A stretch of DNA of 64,000 nucleotides from positions 4,963,186 through 5,027,185 of the forward strand of contig OZ012685.1 in NCBI GenBank assembly GCA_963942565.1, given 5' to 3'. A program made the position numbers and the translations under genes. Source of the DNA: Maea johnstoni. Its lineage: Eukaryota > Annelida > Polychaeta > Spionida > Magelonidae. Below the pieces are notes generated by a model, which saw only the letters and a program-made list of their open reading frames with translations, had not been told where the DNA came from and did no database searches. Shown here piece after piece: positions 22,247 through 49,821 of the stretch (its first letter is position 1; each line of letters opens with the position of its first letter).

Positions 22247-22639
22247 TTTATGCAACATTTTATCATTTTATAGATGCAGTTTTTGCAACATTGTATTATT
22301 TTATAGATACAGTTATAGTATATATTATGAAATACATTGTATAACAATTGAATCATTTCAGTTGACAACGTGGCATTTTTTTCGCAAATAAAGGCATATT
22401 TAAAAAAATAAATGTGTTACCTACTGTAGGAGACCCAAGGCAACCATTTCACGGCAGCAGCGCAACCCGCACACGCACATCCGCCGAGAAAACCTTGTCC
22501 TACCACTTAGTAACTCGATAATTATATATAGATTTATATTTCATAGATGGCGCCGGCCTGCTCAAAGATTAGTGGAGGGGTTCCTCCCCTTTTAAAATAT
22601 TAATCTCTAAAAAAGCCAATATTCAAGGAACCGTTCTTT

Positions 22640-22830
22640 TTACTAAACGAACATTTTCAATGAGCGATTTTTAATGAGCAATTATTTTACTGAACGATTG
22701 AATTTACTGAATGATTTTTACTGAACGATTTTTTTACTGAAATTTTTTTTACTAAATGATTTTTTATAGAACAAGATATTCCTGAAAAACTCCACTGAAT
22801 GCTTTTTTTTTTTTACTGAACGACGTATTT
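22640..22830. repeat. Short-period minisatellite TTTTACTGAACGATT
   Basis: About ten imperfect copies of a 14-16 bp word (TTTACTGAACGATTT and variants such as ATTTACTGAATGATTT). Confidence 0.75.
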
Positions 22831-22889
22831 CACATATGTATTTTGACCTCTGACAAGACTTAATATTTACTGACATTTTTTTTCTTTTT

Positions 22890-23088
22890 CGGCTATCAAC
22901 TAAAGCCCCGCCCATTTGTGTTAGGAGAGTGTCGGGAAACATGTGCGTCGTCATTCTCCTCGCAAAGCAGACTGAAATAGCCCGGATGAGAATCAGTGCG
23001 CATGATCAAAGGAAGAAGCATTTCAGGAAGTGCCCGGATGTTAATAGGGATGTTCGGATTATCATAGCAAAATTTCTGCATTTTGTTG
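22890..23088 (+). promoter_or_regulatory. Candidate promoter and non-coding first exon of the USP gene
   Basis: A GC box (GCCCCGCCC near 22903) is followed by the only locally CpG-rich stretch upstream of the USP gene. A strong donor TTG|GTAAGT lies at 23088/23089. The first coding exon starts with a 3' splice site and a short leader at 25803, so an upstream non-coding exon must exist. This is the best candidate by sequence, not proven. Confidence 0.3.
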
Positions 23089-23094
23089 GTAAGT

Positions 23095-23937
23095 TACCAT
23101 TATATGTATACACATAGTAATCATCTCTTACGATCAATATATACATTAACATTCATAGAATATCGAGATAAGCTCGGTGGATGCCGCAAAGCTTCGGGTG
23201 TTGTTTACAGCATGGTTTCTTGGAGCCACCGCCGCACCGGTGCGATAAGTTGCAATATGCACACAATGCCTGCATAATGGCTTGAAACTCGTGGCTAAAC
23301 AGGCCATGGGTCAGTCTTAGACTAGAGATGTTTTTGCAATGGACGTATTTTGATTTGCGGGCACGATTTTTATTTTACGCGTACCGTTTGCATGAAACAT
23401 CGAATTTCTTTGAATGAAGAGGTATATCCTCCTGAAACTTTCTTTATTGGTTCTTTACTGGACCTAGCCATTTCCCAGTCTATCTCTAATTTTTACTGGT
23501 GTACTATGATTTTCAGTGATGAAGCCATGTTATTTGGTTACTTGATTGTTGCCTGGCAGTAATTAACATGACCAAAACCGACTTTTTCAGAGTACACTCG
23601 TTCCAATCAACACATTTTATGACAACAAGTTGTCAATGAATTATTACACTTATGTTCATGCATATATATCTAAAGACTATCTAAAAGTTAACCCTAGAGA
23701 TGAGGAACAAACCTCCAATGGGAAGGGATTATCTGCTAGTGATTGCTCTGTCAGTCTGGGTATATCCTGGTTGATACACGAGGGTGTTTGGAATAAGATT
23801 GATATGAAATAAAGGAAATTACAAAATCTTAAGATGATTGGCTGCTAACAGGGCCAGGCACTGGTATTGTCACAATCACCTACCTCCCTTGATCAATTCC
23901 TACAACAGCCAGGATCTAAGCAAGGATTTAGAACATA
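23095..23937. other. Unannotated stretch, probably first intron of the USP gene
   Basis: No gene or repeat recognised. Confidence 0.35.
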
Positions 23938-24238
23938 GTTCTAGCCAGAGTTTGGGTGTCCATATGACACCCTAACTCTCAGAAATCACCCTTTAGGACA
24001 CCCCCCAAAAATTGTGAGGAATTTCTAGAAATATCAATTTCAAGCACACAATTGAATAATCTTCACCTCAATATAATTACCATGGCATTGGATATGGACA
24101 TTATGCTTTATTTCATTTAGTAAATATGTGTTTATGGTTGTAATCCAAGTATATTGTTGTCTCCCTTGAATAATTGGATGCCCGAAAGTTTTACAGTTGC
24201 CAATTTTGGACACCCACTTTCTAAATCCTGGCAAAGTC
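23938..24238 (+). mobile_element. MITE family A copy
   Basis: Starts TTCTAGCCAGAG (diverged) and ends CCTGGCAAAGTC. The inner blocks GACACCC, ATTGAATAATCTTCACC and TTTTACAGTTGCCAATTTT match the family. Confidence 0.8.
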
Positions 24239-24240
24239 CC

Positions 24241-24516
24241 TGATTTAGAATTTTGGTGCCCAACATTGGCAGTCAAGAAAATATTTGGTTGCCTTTTTTT
24301 AGGGGAAAACAATATAGGCCCCATCTCAGATTTCAACGATAAACATATAAATTTATCAAAACAAGGTGTAATATCCTTACATACAATGTCATGTGATTTT
24401 GTGTGGAGATGAACAGAAATCAATTATATGCTTGAGACTGACACTTGAAAAAATTCCTGAGGGATGCTTTTTAGATGTTTGTCCAAAAGACACCCAGGCG
24501 CCCTACTGGCTAAGAC
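24241..24516 (-). mobile_element. MITE family A copy, reverse
   Basis: Reverse copy ending CTACTGGCTAAGAC at the right. It lies tail to tail with the copy at 23938, so the pair forms a ~580-bp imperfect inverted repeat. Confidence 0.75.
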
Positions 24517-24658
24517 TATGACAACAGCGCATGAAGTTGTGCCATTCAGGCTTCAAATGTGGAGTGATCTTAAGATATGTCGCCATATGTATGTTGGTCA
24601 AATCAATTTGTTTTAAGCCAATTCATGGGCATTTAGATCCCGGTGGTTAGACAATTGT

Positions 24659-24888
24659 TTAACCCATTCACACTTGGAGTTTCTCTAGAAAATGCCGTCT
24701 GCTACTCTCTTACTTTTGAAAATATCTTTTGAATAAAGCAAAAATTCACAAAATATTTTAAGGAGAGTTCTTGTTTGGCTTGTGATCAACATTTCTCCTT
24801 CAAATGTTTTCAAGAAAATGTGTTTGTAAGTTAAATATTTCGACAGTCGTCGGGCCTCTTTTGGCTGCTCTGAATGTTAACGGGTTAA
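24659..24888. mobile_element. MITE family C (TTAACCC) copy
   Basis: TTAACCCATTCACACTTGG at the left and AACGGGTTAA at the right; inner TTCACAAAATATTTTAAGGA and GGCCTCTTTTGGCTGCTCTG blocks are shared with the copies at 47004 and 49599. Confidence 0.75.
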
Positions 24889-25194
24889 GTTTCGTACCAA
24901 ATATCTTTGGTGTGATTTATATTATTTTAACTCCTTCATTACAAGAGGGGTCTGACAAAGAGCTGCCTTTGTAGTACCTGAATCCCCCCCCCCCACCCCA
25001 AATGAAAAAAAGACATAATTTATGTTCAACAAAATTATCTATTCTAACCACTTTCATGCAGATATTAATTGACATGGTAGGTGTCTATTGTGTCAGACCA
25101 GGTGGAACTCCTGTTTATGAATCAGATAAGTGACTGGTGATGGATTAAGTGCCCTGTAAGAGATATGTTAGCTACGTTTGGTGTCTTAAGCATG

Positions 25195-25500
25195 CTCTTA
25201 GCCAGCAGGGTGTCTGTGTGCCTTTTTGGACACCCAAACCCTTAAAAAGAACCCCTTAGGACACCCAAAAGAATTTGTGTGGAATTTCTAAAAATCTCAA
25301 TCTCAAGCTTATAATTGAATTTTTTCATCTCCTTATAATTCCCATGACACTGTTAAATGATATCATGCCTTATTTTGATGAATTTATACATGTTTATTGT
25401 TGAAAAATGAGTATATTGTGATCCCCCTTAATATTTTGGACACCCAAAAATTTTACAACTGCCAATTTTATGCACCCAGTTTCTAGATCCTGGTTAAGAC
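25195..25500 (+). mobile_element. MITE family A copy
   Basis: CTCTTAGCCAGCAGGGTGTC to CTGGTTAAGAC. Nearly full length, about 306 bp, and one of the copies closest to the apparent consensus (compare 63232-63537). Confidence 0.88.
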
Positions 25501-25802
25501 ACTGGTCTTAAGTATCCAGCAGGAAGTCCTAACTGCAATTGTGTTTAGCAGCTCTAGAGTAGGATAACTTCTCTCAATCTCGGGAGTTGCAGTAAGAATA
25601 TATATAGGTGAGGGCACCAGGTAATCCCCTTTTACTGGAAAGTTAATTGCCCGGATTATCAAGGGATAATGGCACTGAATTTGTACAAGTATTCAATTAA
25701 AACCAGCACTAGTATGTAGGCTTGCTTCTGATTTTTTAAGTGTTTCTTTCAAATTATTATAATTAATCAGAATCACATATAAAATTTGCTTTTTTACTTC
25801 AG

Positions 25803-40256
<14,454 letters not shown>

Positions 40257-43200
40257 TGTCCACCAGGTGGCAGCACTGATGGAAGGAGTGGAGGCTGCAA
40301 AATCATCATGTCATCTTCATGGTTTACTGCATCTAGTTACATCACTGTTTCCTGGTTTTATAAGTCTAGGTACTTGGTACAGTGAACTTGATTTTTTTGT
40401 TATCTTGCCCAATTGAATACCTGCTTATGGTGATGCTCATTGATTGTACTCATCATACTTACTATTCTAATGGTGCAATACCTCACTAAAGAATAATATT
40501 CCTGAAACCCATGGACCACAACTCTTGGCAGTGATTATCATTAGCTCTCAAACTAATACTAGGTATTTACCATCCTAACCATCCTCTTTTCCTTCTCTTT
40601 AAAAATATTTTGATTATATTGCCAAGATGCCAGTGGCGTATAGAGCGTATTATTTCACTCAATGAATTAGTCTCCATTTTCCGTATTTGTTTGACCCCAC
40701 AAAACTTGCCACTGATGACCCACTACTCCAGTTCTACTGCTGGTTTTAGATGGTTCATTTGCTGCCAATGCTGTGGCAATAAACTCAATTTGTTCTTGTG
40801 CCCAAGATGATCTGTTTCCTTTCTGACGCAGCAGTCTTCAAGCATTATTTAAAACGGTTGTTGGATATATCAGTAATCATTGATTTGCAGTAATTTGATA
40901 CTGTCATAAACCTAAAATTTTTAAAAGTGTCTATAGATAATTGAAGGGCTGTTGTGCAATGAGTCATTGAAGCAGCTGTGGTTATTTCTCTAAAAACGTT
41001 ATTTCATGTTAAATTCTCTATTACAAATTCCCTGTTCAAGATGACCTCCCCTAGACAACCACTAATACCAACTTCACATTATGACATGCTTTCGTCCACA
41101 GGCTATCATTTCCATTGGTTAGCTTAGTAATATATTCTACAGATTAGGGATCCAGTTGCTAAGAAACAGAAAAGTGTGGTTTATTGATTTCTGGCCCTAG
41201 GCAAGTTGAACCATGTTAAAATATTTTTCCGCACCTTATGTCAAGTTTTATTGGCAAGATCATTTGTGTCTAGGTAGGACAGTGCTGAGTAGTGCGTTAT
41301 GTACATAAGTTCATACTCCCTGTACAATTTTCATAAACAATACCACTGGGCATGTGCGTATCCGTAGGTAATGAGGATATTGATAAATATAGGACCCATA
41401 CTTTTAAACTAGTCCTATAAATTGACATTTTAAACATGCTGGCCAACTTGACCTTCTGCTTCATTGAAAGATGTGCATAATTTTTCTCGCATTAACTCAA
41501 AAATTTCACAACTCATTCATTGGTTTGTCATAAAAGCAAGAAAAAATTTACAAACGTTAAAAGGATGATTTAGTTTCAGAATAAAATTTATGACATATCA
41601 TGTTAATTACAAAAAAGTGGTGCCATGCCTTATCGATATCGGGATGATGAATATTCATGAATTATGATGAGATACTATAGTATGATGAGATGCTCTGCTG
41701 CGTAAATGATGGAAGTTGTGTAAGTTAATAGGAGAACTTTGGTTATGAAGTAGGTGAAATTCATGGAAAATTACTTAGTTAGCAAGGGCATTAATAGAGT
41801 AGATTATCAAATACTGAGTGAATTGTGGATTCAGGTATAAGTACATCAGGATTGATTTAGGGTGAAATATATGGCCTGCGCTGGTCTTTTATTTATTTCA
41901 TTCATCTGTATCATGTTTTTGGAAAGTTATTGTATCTACTCTATTTATATGCAGGGATTCGAGTTGAGGTCTCCCCCTGACTGATGATTGTTATGAAATC
42001 TTATGTATATTGTGTTGACTTTTAGTTTATGCTTACTGTGGATGTTTAGATACAGAACTATACTTGATAGAGACCTGGAAAAAGGTCTTTTACGTAGGAA
42101 TCAATTTGAGGTTGTGCTCTAAATTACACTTGGATTGTAGAACATTTGCATTATGTTGTGTTTTGTCTTCCCGCAATAGATAAAATGTTTGTTATATAAA
42201 CCGGGAAGGGAAAGAGAATTGATCAAATAGAACAGCAGTAACCAAGTTGGACATAACTTAGTATTATCTTAGATTTTCATTTAATCATTGAAAGACTCTA
42301 TCTTGAATTAAATGAAATTAAATTGGTTCAATTATATATACTTTTTAGCATCAATTTAGAAGATGTAAGACTTATCAAGATCCTAAATGGGTTTTGTGTA
42401 GAAATGAAATAAATAGCTGTGTAATGCTAACTACTAGTGCCAGTCATTCAATGAAACTGGCCTATTGTAAAATTCCTATCTGGTAATGCATTCTAAAACT
42501 AGTGCTGGTCATGGATACATTGAAATGTGCTACAGGTCTTTTACCCAGTGTGATGATTATCCTGTGATGTGACCCTCCTAAGGTTTACATAAGTGGATTG
42601 TGGCGTTGAGTTTTCAAGTCGTGGCCTCAGACATTTCTCAGGCTGGAGTCCTTTATGGGGACTTGTTGTGAGGACATGAACCTTATTACAGGTCTGTCAT
42701 TATCAGTTAAGTTTGGAAAAATTCAATTTCTTGAACTGTACAGGAAATTATTTCAAAGGACTTTCATTACAGGCATAGAAGCATTATTGAAATCTAGTGG
42801 CAGAACTCCATTAAGTAGATGTAATTACTCAGTAATATTAATTAAATCATTTATTGTGAAGAATTAGTGGTAGCTATAAGAATGAATTAATAATGTACGA
42901 AAGCCTAACTAACTAGGACAGGTTTTACACAAGTAATTATTATTCTCTTAATTAATTCTGTATGTTTTGAAATACTTGTGCTAATCACCAAAGGGCTAGT
43001 CTCATTTTGTACTGTGTACATACCGTCTTATTATTATTATGATTATTATTGTGTATGCATGGATATTTCTGTATAGATTTACCTGTGCGTGAATGCATGG
43101 AAGATCATATATGTGACAACTGATTGTAGGAGTGTGTATATACCAAAGGGAGTGTCAGAAGTAACACAGCTATCACAACAACATGAACTCCTACCTACCT

Positions 43201-44735
43201 GTTTTACCACCTATCTGCTCAACTCTCACCTCAATACAGTGATGGTTTTCATTTTAATTGCTTACCTGTAGGTTTAGTTTGATACATTATGAATACTATT
43301 TTGATTGGGATTTAGCTTAATAGAACCAGATCAGTTTATAGAGCTGACATCAATACGTCGGAAGGGCTGATTTTGATTTGCACATCCCAGAAAAATGCTG
43401 CTACTCGGAGAGCTAAAATGCACTGATGATATCCATATTGTTCATTCTGTCATGTTATAAATTTCTTCCGTTTTATAAGTTATCATGAACCATTCTAGTT
43501 ATTTGATGATGTACTTAAGTGTGACTTTGATATCTTTTGAGCCTCCGAGGTATTGGGTGTTCTGACCAGGGACTTAGTCAGAACCCGTCCAGCCTGTCTT
43601 TTGGACAGGCAGTTTCCTGAAATCCTACTTTTTTGGGCAGGAAAAACTATCTTTTAGGACATGGCTGCAGTGTAAATTGCCCTTTTTGACACAAAAGGCT
43701 ATTGAATCTAGTTGGAATAGGTTTTTTAAGTAGCGTAGTAGCTAAATATGGATGGGCAGAAATTTTAGAATTTCTCTTCTGGACAGGCAGTTTTAAAATC
43801 CTGGCTAAGACCCTGGTCCTGACTGATGCTTTAACTCTAGTTACATAGCATTTGAAGCAGATGTAAGTTAAAGCTAACACTTAGTTGTGTATATATGTCT
43901 ATTATGTGTATGTTCACAAGCCAAAATTTACAGATTCCGTATGACAAAGTTATTTCAATAATGTTATGTGTTCCTCAGGGAATCATAAAAACAGTTCATA
44001 GATATTTTCTTAGGTGAATGATGAATTTGTATGAGCTCATGGACTTAATCTTGGAAAAGAACCCGAGTCATAGAGGGAAACTTTGCACCCTATATCTGAT
44101 GTAGTAGAGGTGATCCAATAACCATGTATGTATTATGTAGAGCAGTAATATTTGTCTGTTATAGAGATGAAGGTTCTCTGGTACGCGTGGCTGACAATAG
44201 TGTGTGTTGATAACCTGTGTGAGCAGATAGGTGGGCATCTGTAGCTTCTGTATATGTTTAACTTCATTTAACTGGCACCAGCTTCATCTTTAATAAACAT
44301 GGCAAAGATTTATGTCAACAAGTGCTCTTTTTCTTGCTTCCTTCATTGCTGTCTCTTCCATCCTTAATTGGAGAAGACGTCTCATCTACTCACCGAGGCC
44401 TGGACACTATTCTTCCAGTTTCTTATTGGGGGTGATTTCATTAGAATTTATATGGGCCTCTTTTGGATCGAGTAAGATGAAGCGATTTAATTACGGTTGG
44501 GATAAAACATCCAACTGTTACTCTAGTCTGAGCCCAGTTGAGGAAAAAGTAGGCTGCCGAACTATGGACCATTCATTCTCAATGCAGCACTCGCTAAGCT
44601 AGCTCAAAATAAATAGTTGGTCCTCGTAATATAATATGGGGTTGAACTTCTTTCTTATAAGTAGCCTGGTTTTGTAGTTAGAATGTCATATCAGTTGCCA
44701 TGTACCCCTGATAAGGCACATCAACTTTAATAAAG
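40257..44735 (+). other. 3' untranslated and downstream region of the USP gene
   Basis: No further coding sequence recognised. Poly(A) signals AATAAA at 40778-40783, 44292-44297 and 44729-44734; which one is used cannot be told. Contains one family B MITE. Confidence 0.45.
43571..43811 (+). mobile_element. MITE family B copy
   Basis: GACTTAGTCAGAACCC to CCTGGCTAAGAC with TTTTGGACAGGCAGTTTCC near the left end and CTGGACAGGCAGTTTTAAA near the right. Confidence 0.78.
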
Positions 44736-46596
44736 TAAATAACTGGTTCCAAAGATGAAGTAATATACTGAAATTCAGTCAGGGCCCTGCCATAAAGCAC
44801 ATCTGTTCTTCAAGGGTAGTAAATATTACTGTCAAAATCAGGATATTGCCCATAAAGAGTGAGACACCTACACAGGATGATCACTCATATTTTTGTTCAA
44901 AAAATTGAACGCCTGCGAATGAATCTGAAAGAATAAGAGGAATGTGCTTCCGACTCAACCAAAGATAGTAATACAACAAATAAATCATTGAATATTTGAA
45001 CATATTTATTCAATTGTCTATGTAATGAGCATACAGAAGTACAGCAGGTAAGCTTAACATGCACTTTGGTGCAGTATTCATGTTCTTCTTACAAAAAGGT
45101 AGTGGAACACCCAAGAGCAAGCACTTTAATATGCAATCTATAGTTTACAGAAAACCTGTTACCAGTAAAAAGAAGGATGTATTCCATCAACAAATACACT
45201 TCATTTATCAAACTGCTTCACATTGGTAAAATTAAGAAACAAGGATTCACATCCATGGAGAAGGATTGAGTGGTTACATATAATAATCTCAAAGTTGTCC
45301 TATAATTCTTAGAGGACAGCTCAAACATTTAAGATACAACATAAGATGTAATGTCACAGTTGCATTCCTTTACTTAAACAGGCAGTGATCTTGACAAAAG
45401 AAACACTAATGTGTTTATACGAATGCCAATTCAGATAGTATATCAACTACATTCCCTTCACCCAACACAATCACTGGGTGGGAGGGATTGGCACCTCTAG
45501 AATGTTCATGATAGGATACAGCAGCAATATTTCCTTAACAATACATTGTTTTTACAATATTCTTAATGATTCTCCCTGCCTCCACGACTCTTTTTTGTTA
45601 GATTTTGCTAATAAACAGCATGGTGCCTTCCCGTGGAGATTTCTGGGTAGCTGTTAAGTAAATTTAATATTGTCCAGCAGTATTGGTATAACAGACCTTG
45701 TATGAAGTACTGGTATCAACCCCTACTGGGTGGACCAAAATATGTACGTTAAGTTTGAGCAACTACCCATTGGATGGTGTTGGTCATTTCAGATATTTGA
45801 ATAGCAGGGAATCAGTTCAAAGAGAATACAACAAGGAAAACAGCTAGCAATTATTCAAGATGAAGCTGCCAAATAACGCTGTGTTTCAGTTTCTAAGGGA
45901 CCCTGACGGATTATGTTGTTGGTTTTGCCGTTCAGCACTGAATCAAGATAGATGATAACAACATCCTTCAGAATTAAGAGATATAAATAAATCTGACAAT
46001 AAATATATCTTCAGTACTGAATATAGATAAATGAAATACACATTGTCAAAAATAAACTATGATAGGAGTCCCAACAGGTTGTCATCAACCGATTATTTCC
46101 AACAACCAATCCCTTCCTGTGTTTTACAGATTTGGTATTTTCTTAACAGCAAATATGTTGTGAAAATCACAAACATTAATTTCATTATGGTTAGTATAAA
46201 GACTTGGCACCATATAATTGCCTCGCAATTTCATGTCTTAGAGTCATTTGACCATATGATAAATCTGATCATCATGATAAATGAAATAAATCCTCATCAA
46301 CCAAAAATTATCACAATGAATTGTTGATCATTCCTGGCTTGCCAAGCACATTTTAGCAACCACAGTTTCAAGTAATGTATGAGATATAGGCCACTCACAA
46401 TTTTTAGAAAGGAGACAACTGTACATATGTACCGAATCACAATTCAAGTTGCTCCTAATCTTGAATGTCATGTATTACCTTGAATACACTCCATTCCTAT
46501 CAAGAGGAAAGGAAAATAGGCCTTACTCGAGGGTGAGCTCATATATTCTACACAGGAGAAAATTGACCATCTTCAACAGACATCATAATATATCAA

Positions 46597-46937
46597 TGCT
46601 ATACGATGTACGTAACCAGCATTTACGGTCATTGTATAACAGGCTTGTAGAAAATGTTGTTCTAGAAGCTCACAGAACATGCTTGTACAGGTATTGTAGA
46701 AATAATATGCTAGTACTGCACCTGTAATGGTTACAGGCTTGTATGGGTGTTGCTATGGTGATAATTCAGCATCCCCGTCCAGGCTAGTAGCCAAAGACGA
46801 TCATCGCACAATTATTAATTGATGTGCTTGCATGGGTTTGGCTTGAAAATGGTTGACCGGGCATCGTACAATGGGTTTGTACAAATATCATATGACACCC
46901 TATGGGATTGTCAATTTTTTCCTGTGTATACTTGTTG
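46597..46937 (+). repeat. Direct repeat R1, copy 1
   Basis: Shares AGGCTTGTAGAAAATGTTG, a GGGTGTTG(C/T)(T/G)ATGGTGATA-type word with TTCAGCATCC, and TATGGGATTG with copy 2 at 48411. Order is kept along ~320 bp, with clear divergence. Confidence 0.72.
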
Positions 46938-47003
46938 TGTAGGTCTGCATAAAGTGACAAGTCCCATGGATCATTCCATGTTGGGACAGCACTTCCTCAT
47001 TCC

Positions 47004-47213
47004 TTAACCCTTTCACCTCCTTGACAAGAGTTGTCGGGACCTCGGATACTTTTGAAAATAACTTCAGAATTAGTCATAAATTCACAAAATATTAGAAGGA
47101 AAAGTGTGAGCTGGATTTCTTTCAACAAATATTTTCTGAAAATACATATTGTTAATAAGATATCAGCAAAAAAGTCAGGCCATTTAAGGCCGCTGTGAGC
47201 AATAATGAGTTAA
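47004..47213. mobile_element. MITE family C copy
   Basis: TTAACCCTTTCACCTCC to AATGAGTTAA, with AATTCACAAAATATTAGAAGG and AGTCAGGCCATTTAAGGCCG inside. Confidence 0.75.
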
Positions 47214-48410
47214 GCCAGAATATAGTCCAAGACTTATACAGACATCTTAAGAATTTGAGAAAGTTTTGATTGACAGTTGTTGGTCACATTCGGTTGGACA
47301 ATCTTTCTTTAAATATTTCTCAAATAAATCTTTGATGAGTTTTATTTAAAGCTATCAGACCATGTGTGCATGTGAAGTGAAAATGGGTTTATCTGTCAGC
47401 CTGATGCTCAAAGGATCCAACACAAACCTTCATCAACAAGAGTGAATAAAATCTAATTGAGAGTAGCACCTCCTTTTTCTGAGAAAGAGACTTCCATCAA
47501 TTACTTTTTGGAAAATTGTCCTCAAGTTGAAGATATTTTCAAAGATAACATAAGATGATGGAAGCATAAATTGAATACCTTACTTCTCCATTGTCCAAGA
47601 TTAACCATGCTGGGTAAATCCACATTCAATATAACGGTTATCCAAAAACAAATCCTGCAAGAAATATCCCTTATGACAGCTTTCTTATATGAGCGAAATT
47701 GCAACATTTACTGCCTCACATATACCGTATATTGTGCCAGTATTGCAGCAGTTTAAAAGATGCTTACAAGCTGAAAAGCTACTGAAATGGACATAGATCA
47801 TTTGGACATCCCACCCTTATGCTAGTATTGTAAAACGCATTGACATGATAGCTTGTAATTCAACATCAATACACAAACATTAAACTGCACATCAAAGGCA
47901 GCTGCCTGCCAGTGCATTACTTGATATGATCAAAATCACTATGGTATACAGTATACCTTTTCCAGCTCATTGCTTCAATTGAGGTAATATATTGCTTGAC
48001 TAATCGATAGCAGCATTTCCAGTAATTCTACTTACTATAAACCACTTCCCTCGTTGGTGTCTACTGTTTGTAACAGTATACCAAAATCACTGGTCAAAAC
48101 ATTTCAATAAGAGCTTCCTTCATGAATGGGCACCTTTCAAATACAGTCTTATTCTAAATGAAACACTTGCTTTACTTCAGTGTTTTCGAAAATAAAGCAC
48201 CCATTTTCATAGGAAGAATAATCTATGCAACTTCACAACTACTATCCTATATACAGGTTTACATAAGCTGCTCATGAAAATTAAAGTAGAGGAACCATAA
48301 GATATCAAAAGATTCCCACTGACACATTACTACATATATACAACCCTTTACAAGCTATCCATAACACAGGAAAGGTTTGATAATATACCACTGTCATTAT
48401 GATATTAACA

Positions 48411-48718
48411 TGCTGTACAATGTACGTAACAAGCTTAATGTATATTGCAGGCTTGTAGAAAATGTTGCTTTACAAGCTTGTGGATAATGCTTATACAGGC
48501 AACGTATGAATAACATGCTTGTATGGCACACGTAATCATGACAGGCTAGTACGGGTGTTGTGATGGTGATAGTTCAGCATCCTAATATGGGCTTGTATCA
48601 AAAGATGATCACCACACACTCAGGTTTAGTAGAAAAATGGCCATACAGGCATTATACAATGGGTCTATACAGCTGTCGTTTGACACCCATATGGGATTGC
48701 CATATTTTTTCCTGTGTA
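48411..48718 (+). repeat. Direct repeat R1, copy 2
   Basis: Colinear with 46597-46937: TACAATGTACGTAAC, GGCTTGTAGAAAATGTTG, TACGGGTGTTGTGATGGTGA, TTTTTTCCTGTGTA. Confidence 0.72.
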
Positions 48719-49197
48719 GGTAATTATGAATAGTGTACAACTATGCATAACCACACATATGGTTCTGATATTGCTGACACTCATTCTTATCAAAATAGTT
48801 TTGGAAACAAATGGTTTTCAAATCATTTACCTCTCACACAACAAATAATATAGCTGAAAGTTAACACTGCTACCAAGTACATCCAGAAGAATTCACAAAT
48901 TGTCCAATGAAAATATTTTTTCTTTGTGAAAATCGACAACATATACAGTTTGATATAACAATGTTTTTCAAAACTTGGAAAATCATCAATACACTTTCAG
49001 CCCCTCACAAAACATCAGTGTATCATACCTTACAACATCTTTGTGACTCATTCCCAAAAATTACCTTAGACGTCTCTATAGCAGCACATAACAATCATAC
49101 CAGCCCTAATAGGGGAAACTGCAGTCCAACATCTGTACAACCATCTAGTTTTGTGTCACGTTTAGTGGCTTCAACCCAGTTATGCAAATAGCGGCCG

Positions 49198-49400
49198 AAA
49201 TTGGAATTTCTAATCGCCACTTTTTCCGCCATAAGCCAAGTTGTAACTAGCCAGTTGTAAGTGGTGGAGGAAAGCGGAGTACCCAGCGAAAACCACCCCC
49301 TAACCCCAAGTCACTAGTGACTTTTTCACATGCCGCTTTTGGGATTCTAAACCAGGCAGTGGTGATAGATGGCTAGCAGTCAGCGGCAACACCTTCAACC
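49198..49400 (-). mobile_element. SINE, reverse copy with tRNA-like head
   Basis: Reverse of TTGTAACTAGCCAGTTGTAA, GTACCCAGCGAAAACCACC, CAAGTCACTAGTGACTTTTT, then a B-box remnant GGGATTCTAAACC and a head with CACTGCCTGG. It shows the likely full body. Confidence 0.78.
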
Positions 49401-49456
49401 ATCAGGGCAGGCCCCTTAAGGAATGACCATCAGGGCAGGCCCCTTAAAGAATGGTC
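49400..49456. repeat. 28-bp tandem duplication
   Basis: ACCATCAGGGCAGGCCCCTT occurs twice, 28 bases apart, at the head end of the SINE. Confidence 0.85.
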
Positions 49457-49598
49457 AAAAGGGCCTGCCTGTCGTTTTGCTCTTGCTGGAAAACATGAAG
49501 ATAACCAGAACTGAACACACACCTCTCTAACAAATGATTTTGAAATGTACATGCTTTTTATCAAGTTATACATATCCAGAAGACACTTTCCATAGAGG

Positions 49599-49821
49599 TT
49601 AATTGCTTAAGAGTTCTTACAGATATGTTGTTTGAAACTAACATACTTATGACGATACCTTAGAAATTGTGAATGATTTTACAAAATATTTGAAGGAGAG
49701 TTGTTGGTGATGTTCTGATTAACATTTCTCCATCAAAGTTGTTTCTAACTTTCCTTTGGCCTATAGAATTTCATCACAATTGTCAGGCTGCTTTTGGCCG
49801 CTGTGAGCATTAAAGGATTAA
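49599..49821. mobile_element. MITE family C copy
   Basis: TTAATTGCTTAAGAG to GCATTAAAGGATTAA with GAAGGAGAGTTGTTGG and GTCAGGCTGCTTTTGGCCGC inside. Confidence 0.68.

Larger units (their letters stand above)
17749..22532 (-). mobile_element. Helitron-like element 1 (non-autonomous, 4.8 kb)
   Basis: On the minus strand the 5' end reads A|TCTATATATAATTATCGAG at 22532. The 3' end has a perfect 6-bp hairpin (CCGTGC-TGT-GCACGG, plus-strand 17760-17774), seven bases, then CTAG at 17752-17749. TC start, subterminal hairpin, CTAG end and insertion after A are Helitron hallmarks. No Rep/helicase frame is visible, so it is non-autonomous. The inside holds later passengers: a SINE, two TTAA-bounded elements and GA microsatellites. 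Whether both ends belong to one original element is inferred. Confidence 0.6.

Noticed and set aside
21808-22368. Open frames rich in Arg-Glu or Ser-Leu
   Set aside because: They are translations of the GA microsatellites.
46031-46727. Plus-strand open frames between the two genes
   Set aside because: Short, AT-biased, no splice partners and no recognisable motifs.
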